NCBI GenBank assembly: GCA_023417315.1
Contig: JAEZFW010000017.1
Span: forward strand, 161,952-225,951
Reading direction: 5' to 3'
DNA: 64,000 nt
DNA from: Pseudomonadota bacterium
GTDB lineage: Bacteria; Pseudomonadota; Gammaproteobacteria; Steroidobacterales; Steroidobacteraceae
Positions 1 through 9,254 of this stretch are shown here, piece after piece. The notes under the pieces are model-generated. The model ran no database searches. It was not told where the DNA came from and saw only the letters and a list, made by a program, of their open reading frames with translations. Every line of letters begins with the position of its first letter. Position 1 is the stretch's first letter. Made by a program: the position numbers and the translations under genes.

Positions 1-2
1 AT

Positions 3-767
3 GCTCAAGCCTGGTTGACCAAAGCAACAATTCTTCAGGTTCAAGGGGAGTTCGACGCTGCGCAGGATGCTTGCAGTCATCTACTCGGCGTGACGGACCA
101 GCGGATCGCGCTCGGCTGTCTCTTGTCCGCTCGAAGCATGAACGGACGGCTTGCCGAGAGCTATGCTGCCCTCTCGCGCGTCATGGCGAATATCGGCGGC
201 CTGAATCAGGGCACTGTCAGCTGGCTCACGAGTCTGCTCGGTGAAATGTCAGTCCGAATTGGGAACGACACCGAAGCGCAACGCCACTTCGCATCCGCAT
301 TGACCGCCGACCCGGATGACAGCTACGCAAGAGGCGAGCTGGCCGACGTATACCTGCGACAAGCGCGCTACCACGAGGTCATTGCCCTTCTGAGTCAGCA
401 CGAGTCGCACGATGCCTTGCTGTTACGACTTGCAATCGCGGGCAAGCATCTCGGCACGCACGCGGGGAAGCGCTGGATATCGATGTACGACGCCCGCTAC
501 AAGGCCGCGCGGCGGGGCGGCGATCTCACGCATCTGCGCGAAGAGACTCGCTATCTGCTTGAGGTGCTCGGCGATGTGGATGGCGCATTCAAGACTGCGG
601 AACGTAACTGGCAGACGCAGCGCGAGCCCGCCGACATCCGTCTCTATCAACGCGCCGCGATCCTCTCGGGAAGATCGCATACAGTGATCGATGCCTGGAT
701 CGCAGTGCATCGTTATCAAGACGCCACGCTCGATGCGAAGCCTGGGACTCGCCAGGTGCGCCTATGA
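3..767 (+). CDS. TPR-containing protein, 5' end outside the window
   Basis: The reading frame is open from the first in-frame base, and the residues before the first possible start (TTG at 15) already read as a TPR helix (AQAWLTKA...). The true start therefore lies upstream. The visible 250 residues contain degenerate tetratricopeptide-like helix pairs, for example around residues 85-120 (RHFASALTADPDDSYARGEL). TPRs mediate protein-protein contacts. The stop overlaps the next start (ATGA at 764), so this gene is translationally coupled to the HupE/UreJ-like gene. The specific role is unknown. Confidence 0.75.
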   Translation, partial: AQAWLTKATILQVQGEFDAAQDACSHLLGVTDQRIALGCLLSARSMNGRLAESYAALSRVMANIGGLNQGTVSWLTSLLGEMSVRIGNDTEAQRHFASALTADPDDSYARGELADVYLRQARYHEVIALLSQHESHDALLLRLAIAGKHLGTHAGKRWISMYDARYKAARRGGDLTHLREETRYLLEVLGDVDGAFKTAERNWQTQREPADIRLYQRAAILSGRSHTVIDAWIAVHRYQDATLDAKPGTRQVRL

Positions 768-1891
768 AAGCCCTGCTCGCCGCGGCGTTACTCCTCGTTG
801 CCTTGCCCTGCGCGGCACACAAGCAAAGTAACAGCTACCTGGCGCTATCGGTTACCGGCAACTCCGTCGAGGGTCGCTGGGACATTGCGCTGCGCGATCT
901 GGAGTTCGCCATCGGGCTGGATGCCGACGCGGACGGCACGCTCACGTGGGGCGAAACGCGTCGAGGAGCCGACGCGATTCGCGCGTATGCCTTCTCTCAT
1001 CTGATCGTGTCCGCAGTCGAGGCTGAGAGCAGTAGCGGGTGCGAGCTTATACCCGCTCGCCGCATGCTCATCGATGAGCACGTCGACGGTGCTTACGCGG
1101 TTCTGTTCTTCGAAGCCGAATGCGCCCTTGCTCCTCGTCAGCTGCAGATCGACTACTCGCTGCTCGAAGGCATCGACCCTAACCACCGAGGACTACTCGA
1201 GCTCAGCAGCCAAGGCAGCATGCAATCTCATGTACTCGCGAATGATGCGCCCGCCGTGGCGTTCGAGACGGTGACGCCAGATCGCGCGCGGCAGTTCAGA
1301 TCGTTCGTGACCGAGGGCACTCGACACATCTGGCTCGGCTTCGACCATCTGCTATTTCTGTTCACCCTGTTACTACCCTCTGTTGTCACGCGCCGCGATG
1401 GACAATGGGAAGCGCGACACGGATTGCGGGACAGCGCGGTCGACATGCTGAAAGTCGTCACCGCATTCACGCTCGCACACTCGGTGACGTTGTCGCTGGC
1501 CGCGCTCGAAGTGATCGCTCTGCCCTCGCGACTCGTGGAAACGATGATCGCGCTGACCGTCCTACTCGGCGCGCTCAACATCCTCTTTCCAATCGTGCAG
1601 GAGCGTCGCTGGGTCGTGGCGCTCGGATTCGGATTGATTCATGGATTGGGTTTCGCCTCAGTGCTGTCCGACCTTGGACTGTCATCGGTTCATCTGCTCG
1701 AAGCATTGGTGGGATTCAATGTCGGCGTCGAGCTCGGTCAACTCGCGATCGTCCTCGCGGTGATGCCGGCCGCGTTCCTGATCCGCGATTCAATTTTTTA
1801 TCGGCGCGCCCTGTTACAGGCGGGCGCTGCGCTCATCGCGGTGGTGGCCGCTTATTGGATGTTCACGCGGGCACTCCCTCTTGGGGCCTAA
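764..1891 (+). CDS. HupE/UreJ-family membrane protein with a periplasmic N-terminal domain
   Basis: The 375-residue protein starts with a signal peptide (cleavage near PCAAHKQ). An exported domain of about 180 residues follows, then six or seven membrane helices that include the family-typical segment around HIWLGFDHLLFLF and LIHGLGFASVL. Family members in hydrogenase and urease loci are thought to move or store nickel or other metals; no such genes are here, so the substrate is open. Residues 53-64 (DADADGTLTWGE) match a canonical EF-hand calcium loop, with D at positions 1, 3 and 5, G at 6 and E at 12. The gene overlaps the TPR gene by 4 nt. Confidence 0.85.
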   Translation: MKALLAAALLLVALPCAAHKQSNSYLALSVTGNSVEGRWDIALRDLEFAIGLDADADGTLTWGETRRGADAIRAYAFSHLIVSAVEAESSSGCELIPARRMLIDEHVDGAYAVLFFEAECALAPRQLQIDYSLLEGIDPNHRGLLELSSQGSMQSHVLANDAPAVAFETVTPDRARQFRSFVTEGTRHIWLGFDHLLFLFTLLLPSVVTRRDGQWEARHGLRDSAVDMLKVVTAFTLAHSVTLSLAALEVIALPSRLVETMIALTVLLGALNILFPIVQERRWVVALGFGLIHGLGFASVLSDLGLSSVHLLEALVGFNVGVELGQLAIVLAVMPAAFLIRDSIFYRRALLQAGAALIAVVAAYWMFTRALPLGA

Positions 1892-1969
1892 GGAATGTTT
1901 GCCTCGGAGGAACTCTTTTCGTCGATAGAACATTCGCTGACTACCGGCCGCACGCAATGACCCACCCCC

Positions 1970-3214
1970 GTGGCAAAGAACAGCACCGCTGAGATCCTCA
2001 TCGTCGACGGACACGAGATTGCAATCTCGAATCCAGACAAGGTGCTGTTTCCCGAGGCGAAGCACACGAAGCTCGATCTCGTGCGCTATTACCTCGCCGT
2101 GAGCGAAGGCGCGCTGCGCGGCGCCGGCGGTCGGCCGAATATGCTCGTGCGTTATCCCAACGGCATCGACGGCGACCACTTCTATCAGAAGCGTGCGCCG
2201 AGCAATCGGCCCTCGTGGATCGAAGTGGTCGCGCTGCGCTTTCCATCCGGGCGTGCTGCAGAGGAAATCGTGCCTCGCAATGCAGCCTCGCTCGCTTGGC
2301 TCGCGAATCTCGCGTGCCTCGAGTTGCATCCGCACCCGGTGCGCGCCGAGGACCTCGACCATCCTGACGAGTTGCGTGTCGATCTGGATCCTGTTCCGGG
2401 CGTGACGTGGAAGCAGATCCAGGAAGTCGCACAGGTCGTTCGATCCGTTCTCGAAGAGTTCAAGCTCGTCGGCTGGCCGAAAACCTCCGGATCGCGCGGC
2501 ATGCACATCTACGTACGGATCGAGCCGCGTTGGACCTTCGATCAGGTCCGACTCGCAGCGCTCGCGCTCGCGCGTGAAGTCGAGCAGCGCGCGCCGAGTT
2601 TGGCCACGAGTAAGTGGTGGAAGGAGGAACGCCAGGGTGTGTTCGTCGACTACAACCAGAACGCGAAGGATCGCACCGTCGCTTCCGCTTACTCGGTGCG
2701 ACCGAAGCCCGACGCTCGCGTATCCGCGCCGCTCTCATGGGACGAGGTTCCCGATTGCGAGCCTGCTGATTTCACGCTCGCATCAATGCCCACTCGCTTC
2801 ATGAAGCTCGGCGATCTGCACGCGGGCATCGATGAGCACGCCGGTTCACTCGAAGGCTTGCTAGAGCTGTTCGAGCGCCAAGGTCTTGGTGATGCCCCTT
2901 GGCCGCCACATTACCGCAGACAGGACTCGGAGCCTCCGCGCGTGCAGCCATCGAAGCGCAGACCCAAGCTTCCGCTCATCGAGATTGCGCGTGCACGTCG
3001 CAAAGAAGATGCGTTGGCAGGTCTCGAGCGTTGGAAAGCGCGCCATAGCGACGCTGCGGCGCATCTGCACCCTGCTGACGTGCTCGTCGATGCCATGCGC
3101 GGGCGCTACACCACGTGGACGCGGATCCGCATCAACCTCCAGCACGTCCCAGAAGCGGTGCGACCTCCTCAGGAGCCGCTCGATCCCGACGAGAAGATTC
3201 GTTCGAGCTCGTAA
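1970..3214 (+). CDS. Stand-alone LigD-type primase-polymerase (NHEJ polymerase domain)
   Basis: The 414-residue protein matches the polymerase domain of bacterial LigD, an archaeo-eukaryotic primase-fold enzyme that adds nucleotides during non-homologous end joining. Visible motifs are the catalytic pair in RVDLDP (D138, D140), the SGSRGMH nucleotide-binding motif (173-179) and a VDYNQN segment typical of the family. No ligase or nuclease domain is attached. The chosen start is GTG at 1970; ATGs upstream are out of frame. The 3' end overlaps the convergent ATP-dependent ligase gene by 46 nt. No Ku gene is visible. The residues from about 320 onward (basic, PSKRRPK) form a C-terminal extension of unclear role. 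Confidence 0.88.
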   Translation: MAKNSTAEILIVDGHEIAISNPDKVLFPEAKHTKLDLVRYYLAVSEGALRGAGGRPNMLVRYPNGIDGDHFYQKRAPSNRPSWIEVVALRFPSGRAAEEIVPRNAASLAWLANLACLELHPHPVRAEDLDHPDELRVDLDPVPGVTWKQIQEVAQVVRSVLEEFKLVGWPKTSGSRGMHIYVRIEPRWTFDQVRLAALALAREVEQRAPSLATSKWWKEERQGVFVDYNQNAKDRTVASAYSVRPKPDARVSAPLSWDEVPDCEPADFTLASMPTRFMKLGDLHAGIDEHAGSLEGLLELFERQGLGDAPWPPHYRRQDSEPPRVQPSKRRPKLPLIEIARARRKEDALAGLERWKARHSDAAAHLHPADVLVDAMRGRYTTWTRIRINLQHVPEAVRPPQEPLDPDEKIRSSS

Positions 3215-4296
3215 GGTGTCGTGACTTCAAGTTGATCGTAACGGCAGTCGTGCGGTGGCTTATCGGGCCGCCAACGCAAGAAGAACGCCGCGTGCCGAAA
3301 GCGATCGCCTTGCATGTGGTCGTATTTCACTTCGCAGACGCGCTCGATCCTGAGCGGCTCCCATGACAAGTCCTTGCCCGCGCTCCAGCGACTCTGCGCA
3401 CCAGGCATTCGGCTCGATTCGCCGGCCGCGTCTGCCCATTCGCGCCACGGGTGATCGTTCATCGCGTTCTTACGCAAAGGCGAAAGCTCCTCCACGAGTT
3501 GCTTTCGCACCTTCGTCGTAAACGCTGAAGCGACGCCGACGTGCTGAAGCACGCCTTGATCGTCGTACAAACCGAGCAGTAATGAACCGACCGCATCCTT
3601 GCCGCTCTTGTACCACCGAAATCCGGCGACCACGCAGTCGGCGGTGCGAGCGTGCTTCACTTTGACCATGGCACGCTTGCCTGGCTGGTAAGTCCCGGTT
3701 TCCGGCTTCGCGATCACGCCATCGAGCCCCGCGCCTTCGAATCGAGTGAGCCAGTCGAGTGCAACCGCTCGGTCGCGCGTCATAGGCGTGAGATGGACTG
3801 GAGGATCGATACCGGCGAGCAGCTTCTCGAGAGCAGCGCGCCGCTCCATTTGCGCTGCGCCCATGACGCTCCGTCCGTCGGCGGCGAGCACATCGAACGC
3901 AATGAACGAGGACGGCGTTTCCTTCGCGAGCTTCGCTACGCGCGATGCAGCCGGGTGCAGCCGCAACTGGAGCGCGTCAAAGTCGAGTCCTCGCTCCGTC
4001 GCGATCACAATCTCGCCATCGAGCACGCAGTTCGCGGGCAACCGGCCCAGCAGGGCGTCGTGCAGCTCCGGGAAATACCGATCGAGCGGTCGCGAGTCGC
4101 GGCTCTGCAGATAGACATCGCTCTTGCCGCGGAACACGATGGCTCGGAAGCCATCCCACTTGGGCTCATATATATAAGCACCCGTCGGCAGCTCGTCAGC
4201 AAGCTTTGCCAACATGGGTTCGACTGGAGGCGCGACAGCCAGCGAGGAGTCATCAACCACAACGTTTCTCCGCGAAGTCGGATTCGACAGCACCAT
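3169..4296 (-). CDS. ATP-dependent DNA ligase (LigC/LigD ligase-domain type)
   Basis: The 375-residue protein has the adenylation motif EPKWDGFRA, with the AMP-accepting lysine at K46, followed by the other nucleotidyltransferase motifs (LDGEIV, FDVLAADG, DGVIAKP, MVKVKHARTADCVV) and an OB-fold domain. The length and sequence resemble the ligase domain of LigD or free-standing LigC. It probably seals breaks filled by the neighbouring primase-polymerase. The two genes are convergent and share 46 nt of 3' coding sequence, an uncommon layout because these domains are usually fused or in one operon. The N-terminal 20 residues are poorly conserved, and M28 is unlikely to be the start because motif I follows closely. 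Confidence 0.9.
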   Translation of the reverse strand: MVLSNPTSRRNVVVDDSSLAVAPPVEPMLAKLADELPTGAYIYEPKWDGFRAIVFRGKSDVYLQSRDSRPLDRYFPELHDALLGRLPANCVLDGEIVIATERGLDFDALQLRLHPAASRVAKLAKETPSSFIAFDVLAADGRSVMGAAQMERRAALEKLLAGIDPPVHLTPMTRDRAVALDWLTRFEGAGLDGVIAKPETGTYQPGKRAMVKVKHARTADCVVAGFRWYKSGKDAVGSLLLGLYDDQGVLQHVGVASAFTTKVRKQLVEELSPLRKNAMNDHPWREWADAAGESSRMPGAQSRWSAGKDLSWEPLRIERVCEVKYDHMQGDRFRHAAFFLRWRPDKPPHDCRYDQLEVTTPYELERIFSSGSSGS

Positions 4297-4622
4297 GCCC
4301 GCATTAGCACGATCATGCCGCGCCTGGCTCGGTTCAATTCACTCGCTGCGCGTCTCAAGTGTGCAGGAAGTTCACACGTCCAAGCCGTCTTCGGCGTCAC
4401 CTAAACATCTGAAATACGCCCCGCGGTTCCGTAAAGTCCTCGGCGCTCGAGCCACTTACCATGCGCACTTCTGCGAGTAGAGCGCCCCTCGTTTGATCGG
4501 AGACCTTCTGTTCGCCGTGCTCTTCGGTCGCCTCGGCGATCAGCACGAGCGTTTCGGCTTACGAAGTCGCGTCCAACCCCCGTTCCGATTACGCTGTCGC
4601 TGCCCCCTGCGACTGCTGAACC
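4297..4622. other. Intergenic region between divergent ligase and LytS-type kinase genes
   Basis: This 326-nt stretch separates two divergent genes and must hold both promoters. Short open frames cross it on both strands, but none has a clear ribosome-binding site or a recognisable product. I see no strong hairpin or repeat. Confidence 0.5.
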
Positions 4623-5762
4623 ATGATCGACACACAGCGCCACCCCGTCTGGAAAACCCTCGCGGCAATGCTCGCACTCGTGTGGCTAGGGTTCGTCTTC
4701 TACGGGGTATTGCAGCAGCTCTCAGGCATGATCACGCTGCGCGAGTTCGAGCCGCAGTTTGGCTCTTTTTTCGTGGACATGACGCTGTTGTACTGGCTGC
4801 CCTGGGTGCTGTTCGCGCCGCTCGTTGCCGTGGCATCTAGACGAATACCGATCCGACCGGACAACTGGTTGCGATCTCTGCTGGCTCATGCAGCCTTCTT
4901 CATGGTGATCGCTTTGGCACACGGCCTGGCGATCGGGTATCTCTATCATCACAGCGGCGCGGCGATCGGATCGATGGCTCAGTACGCAGCCTGGCAGCAT
5001 GCTGGACACTACCTTTTCGGCGACGGCATGCTTCTGTTTGATGTCATCGTCTACGGCGTCCTTGCAGCGAGCCTGAACATTCGCCATTTTCACCAAGTCG
5101 TCCGTCAGCAGGAGCTCGATGCGAGCGAGCTCAATCATCGGCTTGCCGAACTGCGCTTGCAGACGCTGCGCATGCAGATCAATCCGCATTTCTTGTTCAA
5201 CGCCTTGAACGCCATTTCGGTCCTGGTCAGGAAAGGCGACAACGAGCGCGCCGGTGAGATGATCAAGCTGCTGGGCAGCTTCTTCCGGCGAACACTCGAG
5301 AGCTCCGGTCGGCACTGGGTCGCTCTGGAGGAGGAGCTCGACTTCGTCCGCCAGTATCTCGCGATCGCGCAACTGCGCTTCGGCGATCGCCTGGAAGTCA
5401 CCGAGCACTGCGATCCACTACTGCGAGGGGCTCCGGTGCCCGCACTACTGCTGCAGCCACTCGTCGAGAATGCAGTCACTCATGGACTGGGTGTGAAAAC
5501 GGGGCCGTGCTCAATCGAGCTCGCGTGCCGAGCCGATGAAAACGGTCGACTCACAATCGAGATCGCGGACAACGGCGTCGGCGGGCGCTTCTATACGGAT
5601 CCAGACTTCAAGCCGGGCATCGGTCTTGCGAGCGTACGCAATCGTCTCGAGCAGTTGTACGGCCGCGACCAGCGTTTCGAGCTCACGAGCACGCCGGGAC
5701 ACGGCACCCGGATACGGATCCAGATACCCCTACGACCTGCAGCGCCGATGGAAGTCGCATGA
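4623..5762 (+). CDS. LytS/YehU-type sensor histidine kinase
   Basis: The 379-residue protein starts with four membrane helices (about residues 10-150), then a coiled-coil linker and the His_kinase domain. The phospho-acceptor motif is QINPHFLFNALNAIS, and the HATPase part includes PLVENAVTHG, DNGVGG and GIGLASVRNRL. It senses an unknown membrane signal and phosphorylates the response regulator encoded immediately downstream. The two genes overlap by 4 nt (ATGA at 5759), which fixes the partnership. No periplasmic sensor domain of size is present. Confidence 0.92.
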   Translation: MIDTQRHPVWKTLAAMLALVWLGFVFYGVLQQLSGMITLREFEPQFGSFFVDMTLLYWLPWVLFAPLVAVASRRIPIRPDNWLRSLLAHAAFFMVIALAHGLAIGYLYHHSGAAIGSMAQYAAWQHAGHYLFGDGMLLFDVIVYGVLAASLNIRHFHQVVRQQELDASELNHRLAELRLQTLRMQINPHFLFNALNAISVLVRKGDNERAGEMIKLLGSFFRRTLESSGRHWVALEEELDFVRQYLAIAQLRFGDRLEVTEHCDPLLRGAPVPALLLQPLVENAVTHGLGVKTGPCSIELACRADENGRLTIEIADNGVGGRFYTDPDFKPGIGLASVRNRLEQLYGRDQRFELTSTPGHGTRIRIQIPLRPAAPMEVA

Positions 5763-6532
5763 CGATCCGAGTGCTCATTGTCGATGACGAACCGCTCGCA
5801 CGAGAGGGCGTGGCAATTTCGCTGAAGCAATGCACGAACATCGAGGTCGTCGGCGAGTGCGCGGACGGTCCGAGTGCGGTTCGCGCGATTCAAGAGCTCA
5901 CTCCCAACCTAGTCTTTCTCGACATCCGCATGCCGGGTCTGGACGGCTTCGGTGTCATCGACGAGATTGGAATCGACCGCATGCCGCTGGTGATTTTTCT
6001 CACCGCGTACGGCGAGCACGCGTTGCGCGCGTTCCGCGTCAATGCGATTGACTATCTTCTCAAGCCCATCGATCCGAGCGAGCTCGAACGGAGCCTCGAT
6101 CGTGCGCGGCGTCAAATTGAGCAGCGCGCTCACGCCGCCTGGCACTCGGAGTTACGCGCGCTCGTCTCGACGCTGGTGCGTGAGCAAACGTCCGCCGACG
6201 CCGAGCGCATCCTCGTGAGGAGCGGTGGAAGAATCCGCGTGATCGATTCGAATGAGATCGATTGGATCGAAGCCTCTGGCGACTACGTGACCGTTCATGT
6301 GCAACGCCAGGCACATCTGGTACGAGAGTCATTGCGGAATATGGAGGCCCGCCTCACTCGTTTCGGGTTCTGTCGCATCCATCGCTCGATCCTGGTCAAA
6401 CTACGCTGCGTTCGCGAGTTGATCGCCAAGGACAGCGGTGACCATGAGCTCATCCTGCATGACGGCACCGTACTGCGCGTCAGCCGCAGTTATCGCGATG
6501 CGCTCTACGATGCGCTGAGCGAGCCTCGATAG
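5759..6532 (+). CDS. LytTR-family DNA-binding response regulator
   Basis: The 257-residue protein has a receiver domain (residues 1-115) with acidic residues D9 and D10, phospho-acceptor D55 (VFLDIRMPG) and K102 (LLKPID). A LytTR DNA-binding domain (about 150-255) contains IDWIEASGDYVTVH and FCRIHRSILV. It is the cognate partner of the LytS-type kinase, whose stop it overlaps. Target genes are not apparent; the DJ-1/PfpI gene 122 nt downstream is a possible one. Confidence 0.93.
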   Translation: MTIRVLIVDDEPLAREGVAISLKQCTNIEVVGECADGPSAVRAIQELTPNLVFLDIRMPGLDGFGVIDEIGIDRMPLVIFLTAYGEHALRAFRVNAIDYLLKPIDPSELERSLDRARRQIEQRAHAAWHSELRALVSTLVREQTSADAERILVRSGGRIRVIDSNEIDWIEASGDYVTVHVQRQAHLVRESLRNMEARLTRFGFCRIHRSILVKLRCVRELIAKDSGDHELILHDGTVLRVSRSYRDALYDALSEPR

Positions 6533-6654
6533 TCCCACTCGTCGTCTGTTTCCGCGGATCGGCGGCGGTTTGCCTCGACTCGACGACTCGTGTTGTGCGA
6601 CTGCCTTGTTCATGAGCAGACTCGAACGCGTCGCTCTCTTGAAGGTATGCCGCC

Positions 6655-7635
6655 ATGCTTCGAATCCTCCTTCCACTTCTAGTCGCTTGCCTTGGGATGA
6701 CCACGCTCGCGAAAGCCGACGAGTCACCCACTCGCGTCGGAATACTGATGTTCGATGGAGTACAGATCATCGATTTCGCAGGACCCTATGAAGTTTTCGG
6801 TCAAGCAGGGTTCGAGGTGTACACGGTCTCCGCGAACGGAGGTCGTGTCACGACCTCCATGAACCTCAAGGTCGATGTCGATCATTCCTTCGGGAACGCG
6901 CCTCAGGCAGACATCCTGCTGATCCCGGGCGGCCACGTGGATGATGCGGAGCGCGATGTGCGCACGCTCGAGTTTCTCAAGCGCCAAGCAGCAAAGGCGG
7001 ATCAGGTCCTCTCTGTTTGCACAGGATCGTTCGTGCTCGCCGCCACTGGATTGCTCGACGGCAAAGTGGCGACTACGTTTCACAGCGCGTTCGAGCCGTT
7101 TGCAAAGCGTTATCCCGCAGTCGAGGTCGTGCGCGATCGACGCTGGGCCGATGCAGGCAAGCTCGTGACAGCGGCGGGACTGTCTTCTGGGATAGACGCC
7201 GCAATCCACGTCGTTGCCGAAGTGCGCGGACTCGATGCAGCGCGGACTGTCGCGAGCACATTGGAGTACGACTGGAAGCCTGGTGAGCGCGAAGGCTACA
7301 TCCGCGGCCTCATGGCGGACCAGCATGTTCGCTACCCTGCCGAGATGACGCTACCGGAGGACACCCACGTGCACCCACTACGATCGATTGGGGATGAGCG
7401 TCAATGGAGCACGCTCTATCACGTTGTATCTCCAGTCGATCGAGCGAGTTTCATCAGGCGCCTGCGCGAGCTTGCCGAGCGTGATGACGCGCTCGAAGTG
7501 GCCCAGAGCGCTCCGGACATCGCCAGCTGGCAGCACACTGATGCGGCAGGCAAGTGGCGAGTCACGATCGAGCCGAGCCGCGAAGATCTACCGAAAGGCT
7601 ATGGCGTGCTTGTAGCGATCGCGAAGCTCGACTAG
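6655..7635 (+). CDS. Exported DJ-1/PfpI-family protein with C-terminal extension
   Basis: A signal peptide (cleavage near residue 21, LAKADESP) precedes a DJ-1/PfpI glutamine-amidotransferase-like domain (about 25-205). The nucleophile cysteine lies in LSVCTGSFVLA (C122), and the acidic partner is in the FDGVQIIDFAGPYEVF segment. The sequence is closest in style to isonitrile-hydratase-like and AraC-associated DJ-1 domains. An extra 110 or so C-terminal residues, including a second small alpha/beta region, are not part of the core family. Export of a DJ-1 protein is less common and suggests a periplasmic role. The substrate is unknown. Confidence 0.85.
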   Translation: MLRILLPLLVACLGMTTLAKADESPTRVGILMFDGVQIIDFAGPYEVFGQAGFEVYTVSANGGRVTTSMNLKVDVDHSFGNAPQADILLIPGGHVDDAERDVRTLEFLKRQAAKADQVLSVCTGSFVLAATGLLDGKVATTFHSAFEPFAKRYPAVEVVRDRRWADAGKLVTAAGLSSGIDAAIHVVAEVRGLDAARTVASTLEYDWKPGEREGYIRGLMADQHVRYPAEMTLPEDTHVHPLRSIGDERQWSTLYHVVSPVDRASFIRRLRELAERDDALEVAQSAPDIASWQHTDAAGKWRVTIEPSREDLPKGYGVLVAIAKLD

Positions 7636-7721
7636 CGAGAGCAATCTGAATCCGAGTCTCAGCAGCGCCGTCTACGCTACGAGATCAAACATCGGGCTGC
7701 CGATAGGATGAGATTACCTGG

Positions 7722-7756
7722 CGAACAGAAAGAAGGCGCCCGTAAGCGGCGCCTTC
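7722..7756 (-). terminator. Rho-independent terminator of the outer-membrane barrel gene
   Basis: A perfect 9-bp stem, GAAGGCGCC (7732-7740) and GGCGCCTTC (7748-7756), encloses a 7-nt loop. On the minus strand it is followed by TTTCTGTT. It lies 23 nt past the stop of the minus-strand gene ending at 7779. It may also end transcription from the plus-strand gene that stops at 7635. Confidence 0.8.
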
Positions 7757-7778
7757 CTCATCGGTCAAGTGCTCATTC

Positions 7779-8357
7779 TTACTTGCCGAAGCTCCATCGA
7801 CCGCCGAGATACCACTGCGTGCCGTCGTCATCAAACGTTGCATCGATACCCGCAGCGAACGCCGGCGTGAAGAAATAGCGACCGCCGACCGCGAAGATCG
7901 TGTCGTCACCCCCTTCGTCGAAGTCCACGTGCTGCAGCCCTGCCGTTAGCTCGAGCTGCTCGAGCGCGCGGCCGCGCAAGCCGACGCCCAATCCAAGACC
8001 GTCGTCGTCGAAATCACCTACGCGCGGAACGTCGACCTCCATCTTCAGGTACGACACTGCCCCGATGATGTCCAAGTTCGAGCGCACCGGCCACGCGTAA
8101 CCTCCGCCGACCTCGAATGTATTCGTGTCGATGTTGAAGTCGTAATCCAGATCGGTGTACTTGGCGAACACATGAACGTTGCCAGTCACCTCTAGCGAAC
8201 CGCGTAGCTGAAAGCCATCGCCGTCAGCGTTGAAATCATCCAAGTCCGTGTTCACGTACCCGAGCTCGACGTAGGAGTAGTCGAACCCGTTTTCCGCGAC
8301 CGCAGTACCGGCAGTTGCCAACGCCGCGATCGATGCAAAGATCAAACCCTTGCGCAT
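7779..8357 (-). CDS. Small outer-membrane beta-barrel protein
   Basis: The 192-residue protein has a clear signal peptide (MRKGLIF...GTAVAE) followed by alternating amphipathic strands and a barrel-like end (WYLGGRWSFGK). This pattern fits an OmpA-like/YfaZ-type eight-stranded barrel. The sequence is rich in Asp and Gly turns (DLDDFNADGDG). The start at 8357 was chosen because GAGGGAGAG lies just upstream and the signal peptide begins there; an upstream ATG would place 22 unrelated residues before it. It is followed by a strong terminator. Function is not assignable. Confidence 0.85.
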   Translation of the reverse strand: MRKGLIFASIAALATAGTAVAENGFDYSYVELGYVNTDLDDFNADGDGFQLRGSLEVTGNVHVFAKYTDLDYDFNIDTNTFEVGGGYAWPVRSNLDIIGAVSYLKMEVDVPRVGDFDDDGLGLGVGLRGRALEQLELTAGLQHVDFDEGGDDTIFAVGGRYFFTPAFAAGIDATFDDDGTQWYLGGRWSFGK

Positions 8358-8680
8358 AGTCTCTCCCTCAAGTGTTGAACGTACGGCGATCGAGTTCGCG
8401 CAAGATGCGCTACACGAAAGCACCGCTGGCTTGCTACCAGCGGCGCGGATTCTAGGTCACGCGAACTGAATGCGCACATAACGATGTGATCCCGAACAGC
8501 GACATCACTGCAGCTTCAGTCGCGTAGCCGGCGCCAAGAAGAACACTTGCCCGCAGTTCAGGGAAACCATGAGGTTTCGTTGTTCTGTGAAGCACGAACT
8601 CATGCTTCGAGGAATGCAGGTGCGAAGATTCGTCTCGCCGCCAAGGCACAACCGAATGAATCTTTCGCGAGCACTACTCT
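8358..8680. other. Divergent intergenic region
   Basis: This 323-nt region lies between the minus-strand barrel gene and a plus-strand secreted-protein gene. It should contain both promoters. I see no convincing small gene, repeat or hairpin. Confidence 0.45.
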
Positions 8681-9118
8681 ATGAAGCCATCCGCATTTCT
8701 TGCCCTGATTCTCTTTTCCGCCGCATCGCTTACGAGCGCCGCCGCCGATGTCGAAACGATCGAGCTCATGGGCGATCGCTACGCCGTCAGCAAGACACTG
8801 CCCGAGGAGATCGTCGGCTTGTATCGATATGAGGGCAAAGGCGAGCCGATCGTGCAGATCAATGCCGATGGCACCGGTCTCTTTCAGCCGCATGGCATGC
8901 CGGCGATCCCGATCAAGATCTGGATCCATATGAATGAAAGCGGCGTCCCGCATCGCGAGGTCGGCACAGAGCAGCGCTATCGCTACACGCTCTTGGTCCA
9001 GTACGGCGAAGGCGGTGGCGGCAACTACCCAGCAGGCAAGTACGATCTGATCGGCGTCACGATGCTCAAGGATGAAGGCCGCGCGATCGTGCTCGGCGAG
9101 CGCATCCGAAATCTGTAG
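8681..9118 (+). CDS. Small secreted protein of unknown function
   Basis: The protein has 145 residues with a signal peptide (MKPSAFLALILFSAASLTSAAA). The mature part contains YRYEGKGEPIVQINADGTGLFQPHG, reminiscent of small lipocalin-like or META-type folds, but I do not recognise the family. There are no cysteines in the mature part. The start follows a weak ribosome-binding site. The gene is monocistronic, with a hairpin 47 nt downstream. Confidence 0.7.
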   Translation: MKPSAFLALILFSAASLTSAAADVETIELMGDRYAVSKTLPEEIVGLYRYEGKGEPIVQINADGTGLFQPHGMPAIPIKIWIHMNESGVPHREVGTEQRYRYTLLVQYGEGGGGNYPAGKYDLIGVTMLKDEGRAIVLGERIRNL

Positions 9119-9165
9119 GCACGATCTGGCGTACTTATCGATCGCTGCGTTGGATGACGAAGTCG

Positions 9166-9195
9166 GAGCGCTGCAGGGGCGACCACGCAGCGCTC
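9166..9195. terminator. Possible terminator hairpin upstream of the phytochrome gene
   Basis: A perfect 9-bp stem, GAGCGCTGC (9166-9174) and GCAGCGCTC (9187-9195), has a 12-nt loop. It lies 47 nt after the secreted-protein gene and 59 nt before the phytochrome gene. No clear T-tract follows, so it may act as an attenuator or structured leader instead. Confidence 0.4.
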
Positions 9196-9254
9196 TCCGA
9201 CCATCGATCTTTGCGTTCCGACGCCACACCGTGTAAGAACGCGCCAATTGCGCC

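Noticed and set aside
4401..4643. 80-residue minus-strand ORF upstream of the LytS-type kinase.
   Set aside because: No ribosome-binding site, no fold, and it lies in the divergent promoter region.
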